Source: Linnemannia hyalina (Eukaryota > Mortierellomycota > Mortierellomycetes > Mortierellales > Mortierellaceae). Taken from it: a stretch of 64,000 nucleotides of DNA. Shown here piece after piece: positions 53,984 to 64,000 of this stretch (positions are counted from its first letter, which is position 1; the number at the start of each line of letters is the position of its first letter). Position numbers and translations under genes: made by a program. Under the pieces are notes generated by a model, which saw only the letters and a program-made list of their open reading frames with translations, searched no databases and was not told the origin of the DNA. The stretch spans positions 1,610,001 to 1,674,000 of the forward strand of contig JAHRHY010000014.1 in assembly GCA_019671135.1 (NCBI GenBank), read 5' to 3'.

Positions 53984-56130
53984 ATGACAACCTCATCCAT
54001 CCTGACTCCGCCTCTGTCCCCCAAATCAACCCCGACAGACATGCTCCTCTCCTCCTCCTCCTCTTCAAAGACCAACAATCCGTTGACACAGATCCTGGTC
54101 CTGTACCACAAGGCAACTTCCACATTCCTCCTCCGCCAACTCGCTTCTGCCTACTCGACCTCCCTCGAGGCCATCGAGCTTCTCGCAAGGACCAACCAGG
54201 ACTATGGCCTCGACCACTCTGACAACATCAACACCCAACGGTCCTTCTATGTTCTCAAGCAGAAGCTCTGGATCTTGCATTCGACTATCTATGGCGCCAT
54301 GCTGACCGATCGTGCTGCTTCAGAGGAGTCTAAAGGAAAAACTGGTGGATTGTTGAACGGTGTTCGGAAAAGAGTCTCGGGATCGTCTTCAAAGGATAGT
54401 CCGGAAAAGTTAGTCAAGGATCTGTGGAAGAGGCTTGTGGAAGATTATGCTGGATTGGAGGGTGATGTCGATGGTCAAGTCATGGTTCCCTTGTAAGTCT
54501 CTTCTTTTTTCTTTCTTTGTCAGCTTTTTTTGTTTTGTTACTTTGTTTATTTCCGAGTGGGTGGTCAACGGGTGAGTGGAAGGAGATGGCGAGTGAATGG
54601 TAGGCTGGAAGAGGAGATATGTTGTTGTTTAATTGCGTGCCTTCTTTACCAAGGCCTTTAACTTTACCTCGGGAGAAGGTGAGGGAGGAGGTAAATTTTT
54701 ATGGTCAATTGCATGTCGGTCCGATACTCTCTTTTCTTGTTTTATTTCTTGCTCGGCTGGCCATGGACCATAACTCATCATCGTGCATGGACAAGTCTGA
54801 ATCGAATTTGACACTACAAACACAACGCAGATGTTGTATGAATAAGAAATATGAAGGACATGAGAGAATTGGAAGTAGAGAAATTGGTGAAGTGGAAGCA
54901 GAGGTATTGAATGTAGGAGGGAGACAAAGAAGAAAAGAATATAATAGAAAACTAAAGGAGACATCTCAATGTACAGAGAAAAGATGGAAATAAGATGATG
55001 TAAAAGATGAAGAAGAAAGGAAGCGAAAGATAATTGAAATCGAAGACGACCAATGCAACTGCTATGAACTAATCGTTCCGTTCTCTATACTCTACCTGGA
55101 TAGTGTGATGATGTGTGTGCAGCAAAAGTTGTACACTTTGGCGAGACAGATCGTGGAGGCATACTTGGCAACAATCCCTGAGGGCATGTTGATTCATCTG
55201 GAGACGGCTGCCGGCGTTTCCTTAAACCCTGAGGGACCCAAGGATCCGTTGATGACCAACTATGAACGATTGGTCGAGCTGTACCTTATCCATGTCCTTG
55301 CCAAGCTCGGCGAATGGACCTCTGCCACCGACTTTTTGCAGTATAACACCGTCCTCTCTGATTCTTCCAAGAAGGTACTTTATACAGACAGGGAAATCGC
55401 ATTCAAGGAAAGGAGAGAGAATTACGAGAGAAGAGACTGAGAGCAGAGAACAGAGAACAGAGAGAGAAACCAGGGAACGATCAAAGGGGGGATGTTTTCA
55501 ACGATACTGACAACTGCATGCTTACATTACGAACATTAATGCAATTAGTCGTATGGCAAGATTCTGGAGAAGCTGCATCAAAAGTCGTTGAGACCCAAAA
55601 AGACAAAGTCTTCTCTCCCTTCACTCGCCGACTCAAGATCGTCCAACACTTCTGCTTCGCCCTCTGTTTCTTCGACCTCTGTCTCGTCCCCTACACTCTC
55701 ATCCGCATCGACTATGGGATCCCCTGCTTCAACTCATACTCTGGAAACCAGGAGCAACGGATCCTTGCCATCTTCACAACAGTCGAGCGCCACATCCGCA
55801 GTCACCACATCTGTGACGAAAATGGCCACTACGACGGTTATTGCTTCTTCAGGACGTTCCAAGGTCGCAGTGGGCAAGAAGGGATCAGCAACAGCTGTTC
55901 AGGCAACAAAGACACAGGGAAGGTTGATGATTCTGCTGCAGCATTATGTTGACCAAATCAAGGCCATGTCGAGTCAGATGGGAGCGAACCAGTTGATGGT
56001 GATCGTGGGATTGGTGGTATTTATGGGAGTTTTGTCGCGCAACCGGACCAAGGCATCGAAATATCTAAAGGCGGCAGCCAACAAAGTGATGCAGACTGTC
56101 AAGATGGGCACCACTGTCACCAGTATCTGA
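53984..56130 (+). CDS. Tail-anchored helical-repeat protein, Pex26-like
   Basis: Three exons, 53984-54492, 55104-55374 and 55549-56130, give 453 aa. The long intron 54493-55103 uses the acceptor GGATAG, because the nearer GTGCAG would break the phase. The N-terminal half is helical (LVLYHKATSTFLLRQLASAY, then LARTNQDYGL, FYVLKQKLWILHSTIYGAML). The middle has TPR/peroxin-like helices (LARQIVEAYLATIPEGM, LVELYLIHVLAKLGEWTSAT). A Ser/Thr/Lys-rich linker follows, and one membrane span sits near the C-terminus (QLMVIVGLVVFMGVL) followed by a basic tail. This architecture matches Pex26/Pex15-type peroxins, which hold the Pex1-Pex6 ATPase at peroxisomes. The Pex26 assignment is tentative. Confidence 0.6.
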
Positions 56131-57294
56131 GAGCACTTTTTTTGTTATTGGGCATATGCGAACCGATGCACATGGGATTTAGAAGAACACTTGCAACCCA
56201 AAAAGAATAAAATAACAAGGATGGCATGAACTCGCGCGTTATGAACACTTAGCATGCATTTCGTCGTTCCTTGATTCTGTTATGCTCTGAATAAGTTACC
56301 AGTGGGTTCACGCCGTTCCTTTTAGCAGCCCAGTCCAGCACAACCCGGAACCTGTTCTTTGATCTAATTGAGCTGGCGTTCCTGTGACTGGGGCACCCAA
56401 GTGGGGTGATGTTTTTTTGTCTGATCAAAAAAATCCAATCAGTCTCAGTTGGTGATCGATCAGCAGCGAAGTGTGAGTTGCGGGTGATAGAGTGGCCTGT
56501 TTGCCTGTCTGCGGAGAAGAGGAAGGTTCATTTTCGACGAATGCTCTCATTCGCATTATCTTTTTTTATGAACGCAGCCGACCCCCATCCTCTTTTCTTT
56601 TTCTCCCCTCTTCTTCGTCTTCTTACTTGGCAACCCTTTTCATTTCTCTTCCTTGCTTCCTTCTTTCTCCTCACCTTCCTCTACCTCTCCCGACAACCCC
56701 GCTCCTTAAAGCCTTGTTGTTTGCTAGTCGCAGAAACACCCCCTTGCTCCTTGCTCATTACTCCACATCCGTCCTCCCTGAACCACATACACACGCACAC
56801 ACGCACACACCAGGACAACTACCACGCGCGCCCCAGGTACAACTTTACCGTCTGGAGCCACCCAGCAAGCCTTCAAAAGACAAATATCCGCGCAGCCCTG
56901 CTGGGTACCCTTTGTTCTCTTCATTGTCCGCCATTCCTTCCTTCACTCCTGATTCTACCTCCATCCAAACCAGACCCCAGTTGGTTCCCCTTTTTTCTTT
57001 TCGAATCCATTTTCTGAATCACGCCACTCTGTCATTCCAGTCTCTACTCATCCTTTCTTTCTCCCTCTAACTGTAAAACGCACTTCCTCCTACTTCTCCA
57101 CAATGAAAAACTCGCCACACTTGACACAAACGCACCAGGCGAACTAACCGCCTCCTTTATTTCTTCTTTCGCCTCTCCTTGCCCTTTATCCTCCCTTTTT
57201 TGATTGATTCCCAACAGCATCCTACCTTCACAAATCCCGCGCAACCAACATCTCTGTTTACCAATAGCAAGAAGAAAGAGAAAAAGATATAAGA
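56131..57294. other. Promoter/leader region of the START gene
   Basis: Strongly pyrimidine-rich from about 56,560 to 57,290. The open frames here (such as 56406-57017) reflect C/T composition. No separate gene is supported. Confidence 0.4.
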
Positions 57295-59370
57295 ATGGCG
57301 GAGGCCCCACAGTCGCCGCTGGCGATGCTCGTTCTCGTTACACCTTACACCGTCCTCTACATTGTCAACCAGCGTAAGTGTTCGTTTTTTTCACTGGCTG
57401 TAATAATCCCCATGCGGCGCACATACCCTCTTACCCCTCTTCCGACTTTCTCCCCACAGACAGCAACAGGTGATGTGTGTGATCATAAAATGATATGAAA
57501 ACTGACACTCCCGCTTTTTTTTTGTTATGTCATCGTGCACTCCGCCCACCTTTTGCCCCGTCCTTCCCTCGACCACTAGTCTTTTTACAAGGGATACTAG
57601 ACAAGATCCATTATCTGTTCTTTGAACTCATTTTTGTGCTCGCCTTCCGCAAGGTCTTTGGACTCCCCGATCTTACCGAACGGTTCTTCCCTTCTCAGCA
57701 ACGAGGCATTCAATCTGCAGAAGGAAAGAAGCCTCTCAAGACCAACCTCGCCAACTACCCTACCCTCAACAGCAGCAGCCTCCCTCTTACGGCTACGACG
57801 ACGACGTCGACCTCGTGTACTACATTGGCAGGAACACCGCTTGGAATTACAACAGAAGCAGTAGATATGACCAGGACCAGGACGACGACAGTCAAGACAA
57901 CCTCCTTCCAGGATGGATTCAAGACACCCTACGAGGCCGATATCATTACCCCAAAGACCCAATCCCCAGTCTCGCCCAAGCCCTCCACCCTCGCCAAACC
58001 TTCTGTCAAAACAACACTGTACGCACAAGAACTAGGCGCCATGGAAAAACAGCTGTTGGATTATATCAACAGCACCGAGATCTGGGAGAAAGTCTACACG
58101 GACCCAGCTTCGTCCGAGATGGCGATCGAAGTGTTTCAGTACAAGGCCCGCCCGATGTGCTACAAGATCATTGCCCAGATGTGCAACACCCCTGCGGTCA
58201 CGTTTGATACCCTCTGCGATCTGGAAAACCGTCTGTCTTGGGACCCAATGTGTGTCGAGGCCAAGGTTTTGGAGGAGGTTGCTCCGGGGACGACTGTGCA
58301 GTATATCAGGACCAAGGCTGTCTGGCCGACCGCGTCGAGAGACACTGTCGTTTTGGGAACGGTCAAGGATCTGGGCGAGCAGGGGTTGTTTATGGTGAAT
58401 GCCAGTATCGAGTATGTGAACATGCCTGAGAGGGTGAAGGAGAAGATTGTCAGGATGCAGACGGCAGTTGCGGGACATATGATCACCCCCTTGGAGGGGA
58501 ACCGGAGTAGGCTGACACAGATTGTTGATGCGGATATGAAGGGCTGGATTCCTGACAAAGTTATTCAGATGGGTACGTTCTTGTCTGTATCTTCATCGTT
58601 TATGAATGCGTTTTGGTTCACAAGAATGCCTTTTAGTTCGCGGCGCAATATTTATTAATACTTTTAATACCACAATTGCCCTGAAAATAATAGTGTCGAC
58701 GAAGGCGGTGCCGGATGGTTTGAGAGCGGTGAACAAACTGCTACCCAAGATTGACCCCTACCAAGAGTCCAAGGTGCTCGTCAAGGCAGCCAAGGCCCAG
58801 CAGGAAATCGACGCTACTTTAATCGCACCCCGCCTCAACAACAATAACTCTGACGAATCCATGCTCAAGGGACACCTGAACGATTTGGACCAGGATCCTG
58901 TGGAGAAGGCTGTCGAAGATCTGTCGACTCTGGATGGCGATGATAACGTGGTTGTTGACCCTAACGGCGATGATGGAGTGGCCAACGAGACGAGGGATCG
59001 ATCGGGTACACATGAGTTGAGGCGTCAGAGAAGCGAGGGTGACATTTCTTTGTCGACCCTTGCGGAGCGCTTGCGAGCCGTCGAGGCCGAGATTGGACTC
59101 GACCGCCGTGGTGTGCGGTCCTGTCGCCAGCAACAACAGCAGGACGCCTCTCTTCCAGACAACAAGGCCAGTAACGCCCAAAAGGGAACCAGCAACTCTG
59201 GAGCGGGAGCGTTGGAAAAGTTCAAGTCTGGAAGCACGTTCCGTGTCTTCTGGGAGGGGATCAAGGAGAACTTGGGGTTCGGGACCAAGGGCAAAGGGAG
59301 CAAGATCATGGTCGCTGTCCTTATGATTGCGATCCTTGGGTCTAGCCTTGCCAAGTTCAAGCGACGATGA
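57295..59370 (+). CDS. START-domain lipid-binding membrane protein
   Basis: Three exons, 57295-57373, 57580-58572 and 58694-59370, give 582 aa. Hydrophobic segments lie at the N-terminus (AMLVLVTPYTVLYIV; IHYLFFELIFVLAFRKV). After a Thr/Ser-rich linker comes a StAR-related lipid-transfer (START) domain, about residues 175-390, with WEKVYTDPASSEMAIEVFQY, LCDLENRLSWDP, YIRTKAVWPTASRDTVVLGT, VNASIEY and DMKGWIPDKVIQMV. A long polar, Gln-rich region follows, and one C-terminal membrane segment (IMVAVLMIAILGSSLA) ends in FKRR. START folds bind sterols, phospholipids or ceramide. The membrane anchors suggest lipid exchange at ER contact sites, which is inference. The frame is intact. Confidence 0.85.
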
Positions 59371-60983
59371 GATGGGGGATGACTTGATTGCAACAAATTC
59401 AAGCCCCCTATACCCGCAACACAGCAACCTACCAAGCAACATCAACTGTATACTATAATATCATAACAAACAATAATAATCGCTACACTTAATCACTATG
59501 GGTTCCTCTCGGGATCCCGCATTTTTTACGGTGTCCTCTTGCAAGACCATCTTCGACTCAAATACCAGTCATGGGCGAATAACCCCTTCATCCTTAATAT
59601 GCTTATTCAATTCCGACTACGGCACCTCCGAGACAACACGGACCTAGTTTTTGTGAAACTGTACATGCCTCGATAGGTTCAGACAGGACATGATAGGGAT
59701 ATGTTTTCTGGGAACACGAATAATGGACGTGAAAGTGTCTGACTGACCAGGAGCTGCTTTTCCAATCAATTGATCAGATATAGGAACGATCAGATTGACA
59801 AAGCCACAGGACCTTAGTTATTCTGAGCAAGGTATAAAAGGACACACTTCCAGACAAAACATTATACCTTTACCTCTCATTCACGCAGCTATACTTCTTC
59901 TCACACCTAGGAAAAAAAAAGTCGGCGAACAAAGTGTGAGAACGGAAAGAGAGAGTAACCTGTACTCAAATATAACCCCTATTGACGTCGCAGCGGGAAG
60001 AGAACGTTTTCCAAGTTGAATGCATGCCCCTATTTTTTTGGCCTCTGACTTCAATTGATGCTCAGAGTGAGTTTCAATGCGCAATAGGAAAAAATGTCCG
60101 CTCTCACGGTCGAAAATGCTATATGCGAGGCGATGAATATTAACAATGGCTGGATGGATGGGTGGATGGGTTGATGGGTGGCGACCCCATCCATATATTC
60201 GATCCCTGGTTCATGGTGAACTCCCACTATGCAAAGAAAGAGCAAAAAATGTTTTCGGAGGTAGTGTTCTCTATCTCAAAGCAACCACGGGATCTAACAA
60301 CATCCCTTTTACTTTGAAAGATGGGACCCATTGCTTTCTCTCTGCTTTTTGCCAGTACTTACTATTAGTGCTCACCACATATCGCACCTTTTGATTTCTC
60401 AACTAAACGTGGAGAGTTGGGATTCTCTTCAGTTCTGTATTGAACAAAGAGAAGGAAGAACTAAACGACCATCCAATTCATAAATCAACGCACACACCCA
60501 CCCACTCTTCCTGACCCAAACGCATTTACCGCAGAGAAACGCCGATTATCTGAGTTGCGTAATGCATGCTGTGCAGAAAAAAAGGAAGCGAAGTGAACCA
60601 ACCAAAGAGGGGACAGGCAATGGCCCATGCTTTTTTTCTCATCTCATGCCTTGCTTTCCCATGTATCCATCCTCCCTCCCACGACCGACTCTTTTGCATG
60701 CAACTCCATTGTTCGTGTCTACGTGCAAGTGTGTGGTTTGCAATACCAGTGGGGTGATGCGCGCATGATAATAGAAAAACGACTCTCGGTTGTTTTTCTT
60801 TGTTTTGGTGGCCGACCAACCAGCGCGATGGAGTAAAACAACGCGCTTACAGAAGGGGTGTGGGAAGGAGAGATATCTCTCTCCCTGATATACATATGAA
60901 TGGTTGCATTGTGCTATGTCTGCTCTTACAATGAAGGTGGAAAAGAAAGGAGAAAAAGGCATGAGTACTAAGGACGGTGCGGG

Positions 60984-60990
60984 TATATAA
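60984..60990 (+). promoter_or_regulatory. TATA box of the secreted-protein gene at 61216
   Basis: TATATAA about 95 bp before the leader intron that runs from 61082 (TTAG|GTAAAC) to 61205 (CATAG). Confidence 0.45.
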
Positions 60991-61081
60991 CCCATGCTAG
61001 TATTATATTGTTTCTCGCTTCTCTCTTATCCTTCTCCACTTGCTACCGGCAGCAACAACACCTCATCCCACCCAAACTTAG

Positions 61082-61205
61082 GTAAACAAAGTCGCTTCTT
61101 CCAAATATTTTCCAGCGCTCAACCGCCACTTGGCCTTCCATACCATGCCCACCAAGCATCAACACTCCTCTAACTGTCCAAGCAAACCTTTCCTTTTACA
61201 CATAG
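61082..61205 (+). other. Leader intron of the secreted-protein gene at 61216
   Basis: Donor GTAAAC at 61082, branch-like TCTAACTG at about 61,170, and acceptor CATAG ending at 61205, ten bases before the ATG. Confidence 0.55.
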
Positions 61206-61215
61206 AACTACTACC

Positions 61216-62091
61216 ATGGTCAAGGCTCTTTCCTTTGTTATTCTCGGTCTCGTCGCAATCGTCGGATCCGCCGCTCCTTCGCGCTCGACACGCCAGTCCC
61301 TCGACCAGTGAATCTTCTCGCGTTCTCAGTCTTTGTCTAGCTACGAAAACGTCCTTGGCCACCCCAACATCCGCGGCGATGGTAACCGTGTCCACCGTCG
61401 TCCCTCTGGTCCTGCTGGCAGTGATAACAAGGAGACTCTCGCAATCGTCTACTTGCCTCACAACAAGCGTCGCACTAGGCCCGATCTGGATGCAATCATG
61501 CAGGCGCTCATTGACAAGAAGTTGACCTTTGACTATGACGCCAAGGCTTACCACGCCAATCTCGTTGAGTCGATCTGCAACGACCCTTCATCGTATTATC
61601 AAATCACTGACTGCAAGATCACCATTCTCTCCGAGCCCAAAATCCAAGTCATCCCAACCCAACGACTTTCTGATGACATTGTCTGCAAGATTTCCTCTTG
61701 CAAGGTCGCGTACGACGACGTAGTCAGCGTCTGGACCACCCACAGCGACGAGACCACTCTTCCTATCAGAGCCGGTGGCGAGCCCTTCCAAGTCTCAGTC
61801 GATCTCCATAGATCACTAGGATATGGCTTCAGCAACCTCGTCCAAGCCCTGGCCCCGATCTACTATCAACTCGATCTTGTTGAAGGCGACGAGGGCTACA
61901 TCGCCATGGTCAGTGCCGAGATTAGCGCCAAGATCCGTGTCACCGGATGCAAGCGCTACCGTGATGATGTCCGACGCGGTTCATCCAACTCTGGGTGCTC
62001 CACATTCATCGATCAGACCGGCCACAACGAGGTAGTGATCACTCAGAATGGTTACGATCCCAAGGCTATTATTGCCTTCATCTCTGCTTGA
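61216..62091 (+). pseudogene. Secreted-protein gene interrupted by one in-frame TGA
   Basis: The ATG at 61216 opens a signal peptide (MVKALSFVILGLVAIVGSAA). The frame runs 31 codons to TGA at 61309-61311, then continues uninterrupted in the same frame for 259 codons to TGA at 62089-62091. The downstream part is well formed: LAIVYLPHNKRRTRPDLDAI, then CNDPSSYYQITDCK, VCKISSCKV, VTGCKRYRDD and an end at KAIIAFISA, with paired cysteines. A spliced-out stop is possible only by a 22-nt GT-AG interval (61308-61329), far below normal intron size. Promoter, leader intron and signal peptide are intact. It is either a very recent pseudogene, stop readthrough, or a base error. The family is unknown. Confidence 0.7.
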
Positions 62092-62336
62092 TTGAGCATC
62101 CACCCTCCTCAATCTTCTCACTTTATTCTTTTATCTCACTTTGTTTTTACAAATGAGTTCTTGTCATATCATTTCCATGTAAATAAACAAAAGATAACCA
62201 TTCCTGATTGACTTTCCTCTGCTTTTATTGAATAACGACCTGGATGTGAACAAAAAAAAAATGAGTTGCGTTTAGCACCCAACAAGCCAATATTTTTTGA
62301 GGCTTTCCCACAGAAGAAATTGTTTTCTAAAAAGTA

Positions 62337-63800
62337 TCATTGGACTCTTCTTGCCCTTGCAACTCTCGCATCGCGCGCCTTCAAATCCTCCACCAGGCGC
62401 CAAGCAACCCAGAGACGGTACACAAAAAATGCATTGAAAGCAATCATCTTGCAAGCACGGAGAAAGGTCACCTCTTCTATCGATTGCTGCCCTGTATTGC
62501 TGTCCTTGTAAGGAAAGGGTGCGACTGTAAAGTCCTCGTTCCAGTGCTCCATGCTTGATTTTGAAACGGTGTGGAAGGTGGTGGCGCAGATGGAGTAGAA
62601 GAGCCATTGGGTGTGAATGAGGGTCTTGGAGTAGATGACGTACAGCCCTGCAATCCCTTGCATCAAATAAAAAGCCCATTCTGCGTGATGTACTCCGCCT
62701 ACATTTGGGAGACAATGTCAAAAACAAAAGAAGAGGGACGCCATGTGGTCAGTTGAAAAGGGTGTGGTGTCTGTTTCTGGAAGCTCCAAAATGCGACCAT
62801 TCTGTTTCTTCTGTTTTGTTTGAGAGCAGAGAATGCCCAGCAGCTCAGAATTTTTCACTTTCAAGGCTTGTTTTCCTTGCCACGTACCAGAAAGGTGAGA
62901 AATCTGGCTCATGCCATTGATCGTCCTCACCAGCAGCCAGACGCCTACAAAGAGACGAGGCCACGTTGGCACCCTCAGTCTCAATCGGCGAATTTCGGCC
63001 TCGGTCTTGAACCCATCCACCATCGATGCCGACGTGATGGGCGCAGGGAGGTCGCTGTTGGCAGATAAGAGGTGGTTTCCTTGTTGTTCCCATCGAACCT
63101 CCTGCTCATGATCCAATTGCCGCCTCTGAATCAAGATGGTCCACAATGCAAATCCTAATACCATATTAAGCGCAGAGGGTATCCAGGGTTCGACCCCCTT
63201 CCACACGGTCGCAACAAGGGCCGGTATAGTTATCGACTGAGGTGTTGCTGTCATTGTTGGCTGCTGCGGAAACATCTCCAACGTGTGGTTCTGCTGAAGG
63301 GCAGTGGCGTTGTTGACACGCTCCATGAGCGAGGGGACAAAGTAAGAATAGGAATAGACATAGACCATAAAAACTCCACTGAAGAGTGCGCTCACAAGCC
63401 AGATATTGAATGCCAACTGGGCTAGTCCTGTTGATGGCTTGAAAGCGACGTGAACTCGCTGAAGCCCAATCGCGACTCCATGGACCATGTAAAAGTATAT
63501 GAGGTAATAAGAGCGGAGGGAAACATTGGCAAGCGATTCTAAGAAACCGAAAAGGACAAAAAAGTAAAGAGTTGATGAGTATTGAGGAGGGGGTGGGGGT
63601 TAGTGAGATTGGCCGTAAGTTCGAGTTGGATACCACTTCTACGACAGGACTGGTTGAGGGTTGTTACCTGAGGGGATGTTTAAAGGACGAAAGAGCCTTT
63701 GGACAGAGTAGAAGGGTGAGTAGACAGAGAGAATGATAACAACGACTCGAGGCCAGTAATGCCAAAGTCGAGGCAGCAGGTCTGCTGTTCTTTGAGACAT
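62337..63800 (-). CDS. Polytopic membrane protein of unknown family (381 aa)
   Basis: Three exons, 63800-63668, 63538-62888 and 62698-62337, both junctions in phase 1. Membrane segments are predicted around VVVIILSVYSPFYSV, YLIYFYMVHGVAIGL, FNIWLVSALFSGVFMVYVYS, IPSALNMVLGFALWTILI, FVGVWLLVRTINGM, FYLMQGIAGLYVIYS, LFYSICATTFHTV and CKMIAFNAFFVYRLWVA, about eight in all. A cytosolic loop with QRRQLDHEQEVRWEQQ and a basic C-terminal coil (DLKARDARVARARRVQ) lie between and after them. It is not recognisable as a named transporter or receptor. Its 3' end converges on the secreted-protein gene, with 245 bp between stops. Confidence 0.8.
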
Positions 63801-64000
63801 TGAAAGTACAGTGGTGTTTTGGAGTAAATATCTGTGAATGTGTGCAAGTGGTGGGGGCAGTAGGTGAGAATGGCGAGAAGAATGAGACTGGGGTATATAA
63901 ACAAAAAAAGGCAAAGCAGACGGAAGACTGTGCAATTCCGCTGCAGGCGCCAATGCTCTCATTTGTGGGACGCTTCTCACCGACATTTTGCCACCAAAAG
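63801..64000 (-). promoter_or_regulatory. Promoter region of the 62337-63800 gene
   Basis: On the minus strand a TATATAC element (rc of 63893-63899) lies about 95 bp before the ATG at 63800. Nothing else is seen before the window edge. Confidence 0.4.

Larger units (their letters stand above)
59371..61215. other. 1.8 kb intergenic stretch, no gene seen
   Basis: Contains the 3' flank of the START gene, AT-rich DNA with GGATGGATGGGTGG-like short repeats near 60,150, and the promoter and leader intron of the next gene. Confidence 0.4.

Noticed and set aside
53638..54222. A 194-codon frame overlapping the Pex26-like start
   Set aside because: Wrong frame of the leader and exon 1; the spliced frame from 53984 is far better supported.
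56406..57070. Long plus-strand frames before the START gene
   Set aside because: They coincide with the C/T-rich promoter/leader and overlap in two frames. No family features.
61308..61329. 22-nt GT-AG interval that would remove the TGA in the secreted-protein gene
   Set aside because: Too short to be spliced by any usual mechanism. I treat the TGA as real pending reads.

Overview
The window looks like nuclear DNA of a filamentous early-diverging fungus, most likely Mucoromycota in the Mortierella/Linnemannia group. This placement is inference. It rests on genes with one to five short GTAAGT-like introns that often end in a CTAAC-type branch site and TAG, pyrimidine-rich leaders, F-box/LRR and NACHT-pentapeptide-WD40 families, a chitin deacetylase, an mpaB-type oxygenase, and many secreted proteins without a recognisable family. 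I saw no tRNA, 5S rRNA or CRISPR array.

Layout. 1-8.1 kb: a polytopic membrane protein that runs off the left edge (-), then two paralogous secreted proteins (-) separated by 3.3 kb of apparently empty DNA. 10.1-28.9 kb: two paralogous DHA2-type MFS transporters (-) with the same three-exon structure flank about 15 kb of debris. That debris holds a Q-rich relic, two copies of an unknown 151-codon gene (the second stopped by one TGA), a decayed methylenetetrahydrofolate reductase that kept introns, one copy of a second unknown gene family, two possible decayed secreted peptides, and a NACHT-pentapeptide-WD40 gene broken in at least five places. 32.9-36.2 kb: a secreted chitin deacetylase (-) and the small ER protein RAMP4/SERP (-). 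36.8-42 kb: a second accessory stretch with a pogo/CENP-B-like HTH fragment, the inverted second copy of the unknown gene family, a fold-back palindrome, a hairpin-rich T-terminated element and a second, heavily deleted NACHT-WD40 relic. 42.5-49.1 kb: a small gene for an arthropod/fungal-type CS-alpha-beta defensin, an F-box protein (-), an mpaB-type oxygenase (+) and a PLP aminotransferase of the aminoadipate/kynurenine class (+). 50-64 kb: a secreted protein (+), a tail-anchored protein resembling Pex26 (+), a START-domain membrane protein (+), a secreted-protein gene with an in-frame TGA (+) and a polytopic membrane protein (-).

There is no operon logic; the genes are spliced eukaryotic units. 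The contrast is between tidy housekeeping genes on the right and two islands (about 12-26 kb and 36.8-42.5 kb) where duplicated, inverted and broken genes collect. The most interesting single item is the defensin at 42.55 kb, which lies intact beside the second island. Splice sites were placed by eye from GT/AG signals and reading-frame continuity, so exon borders are predictions.
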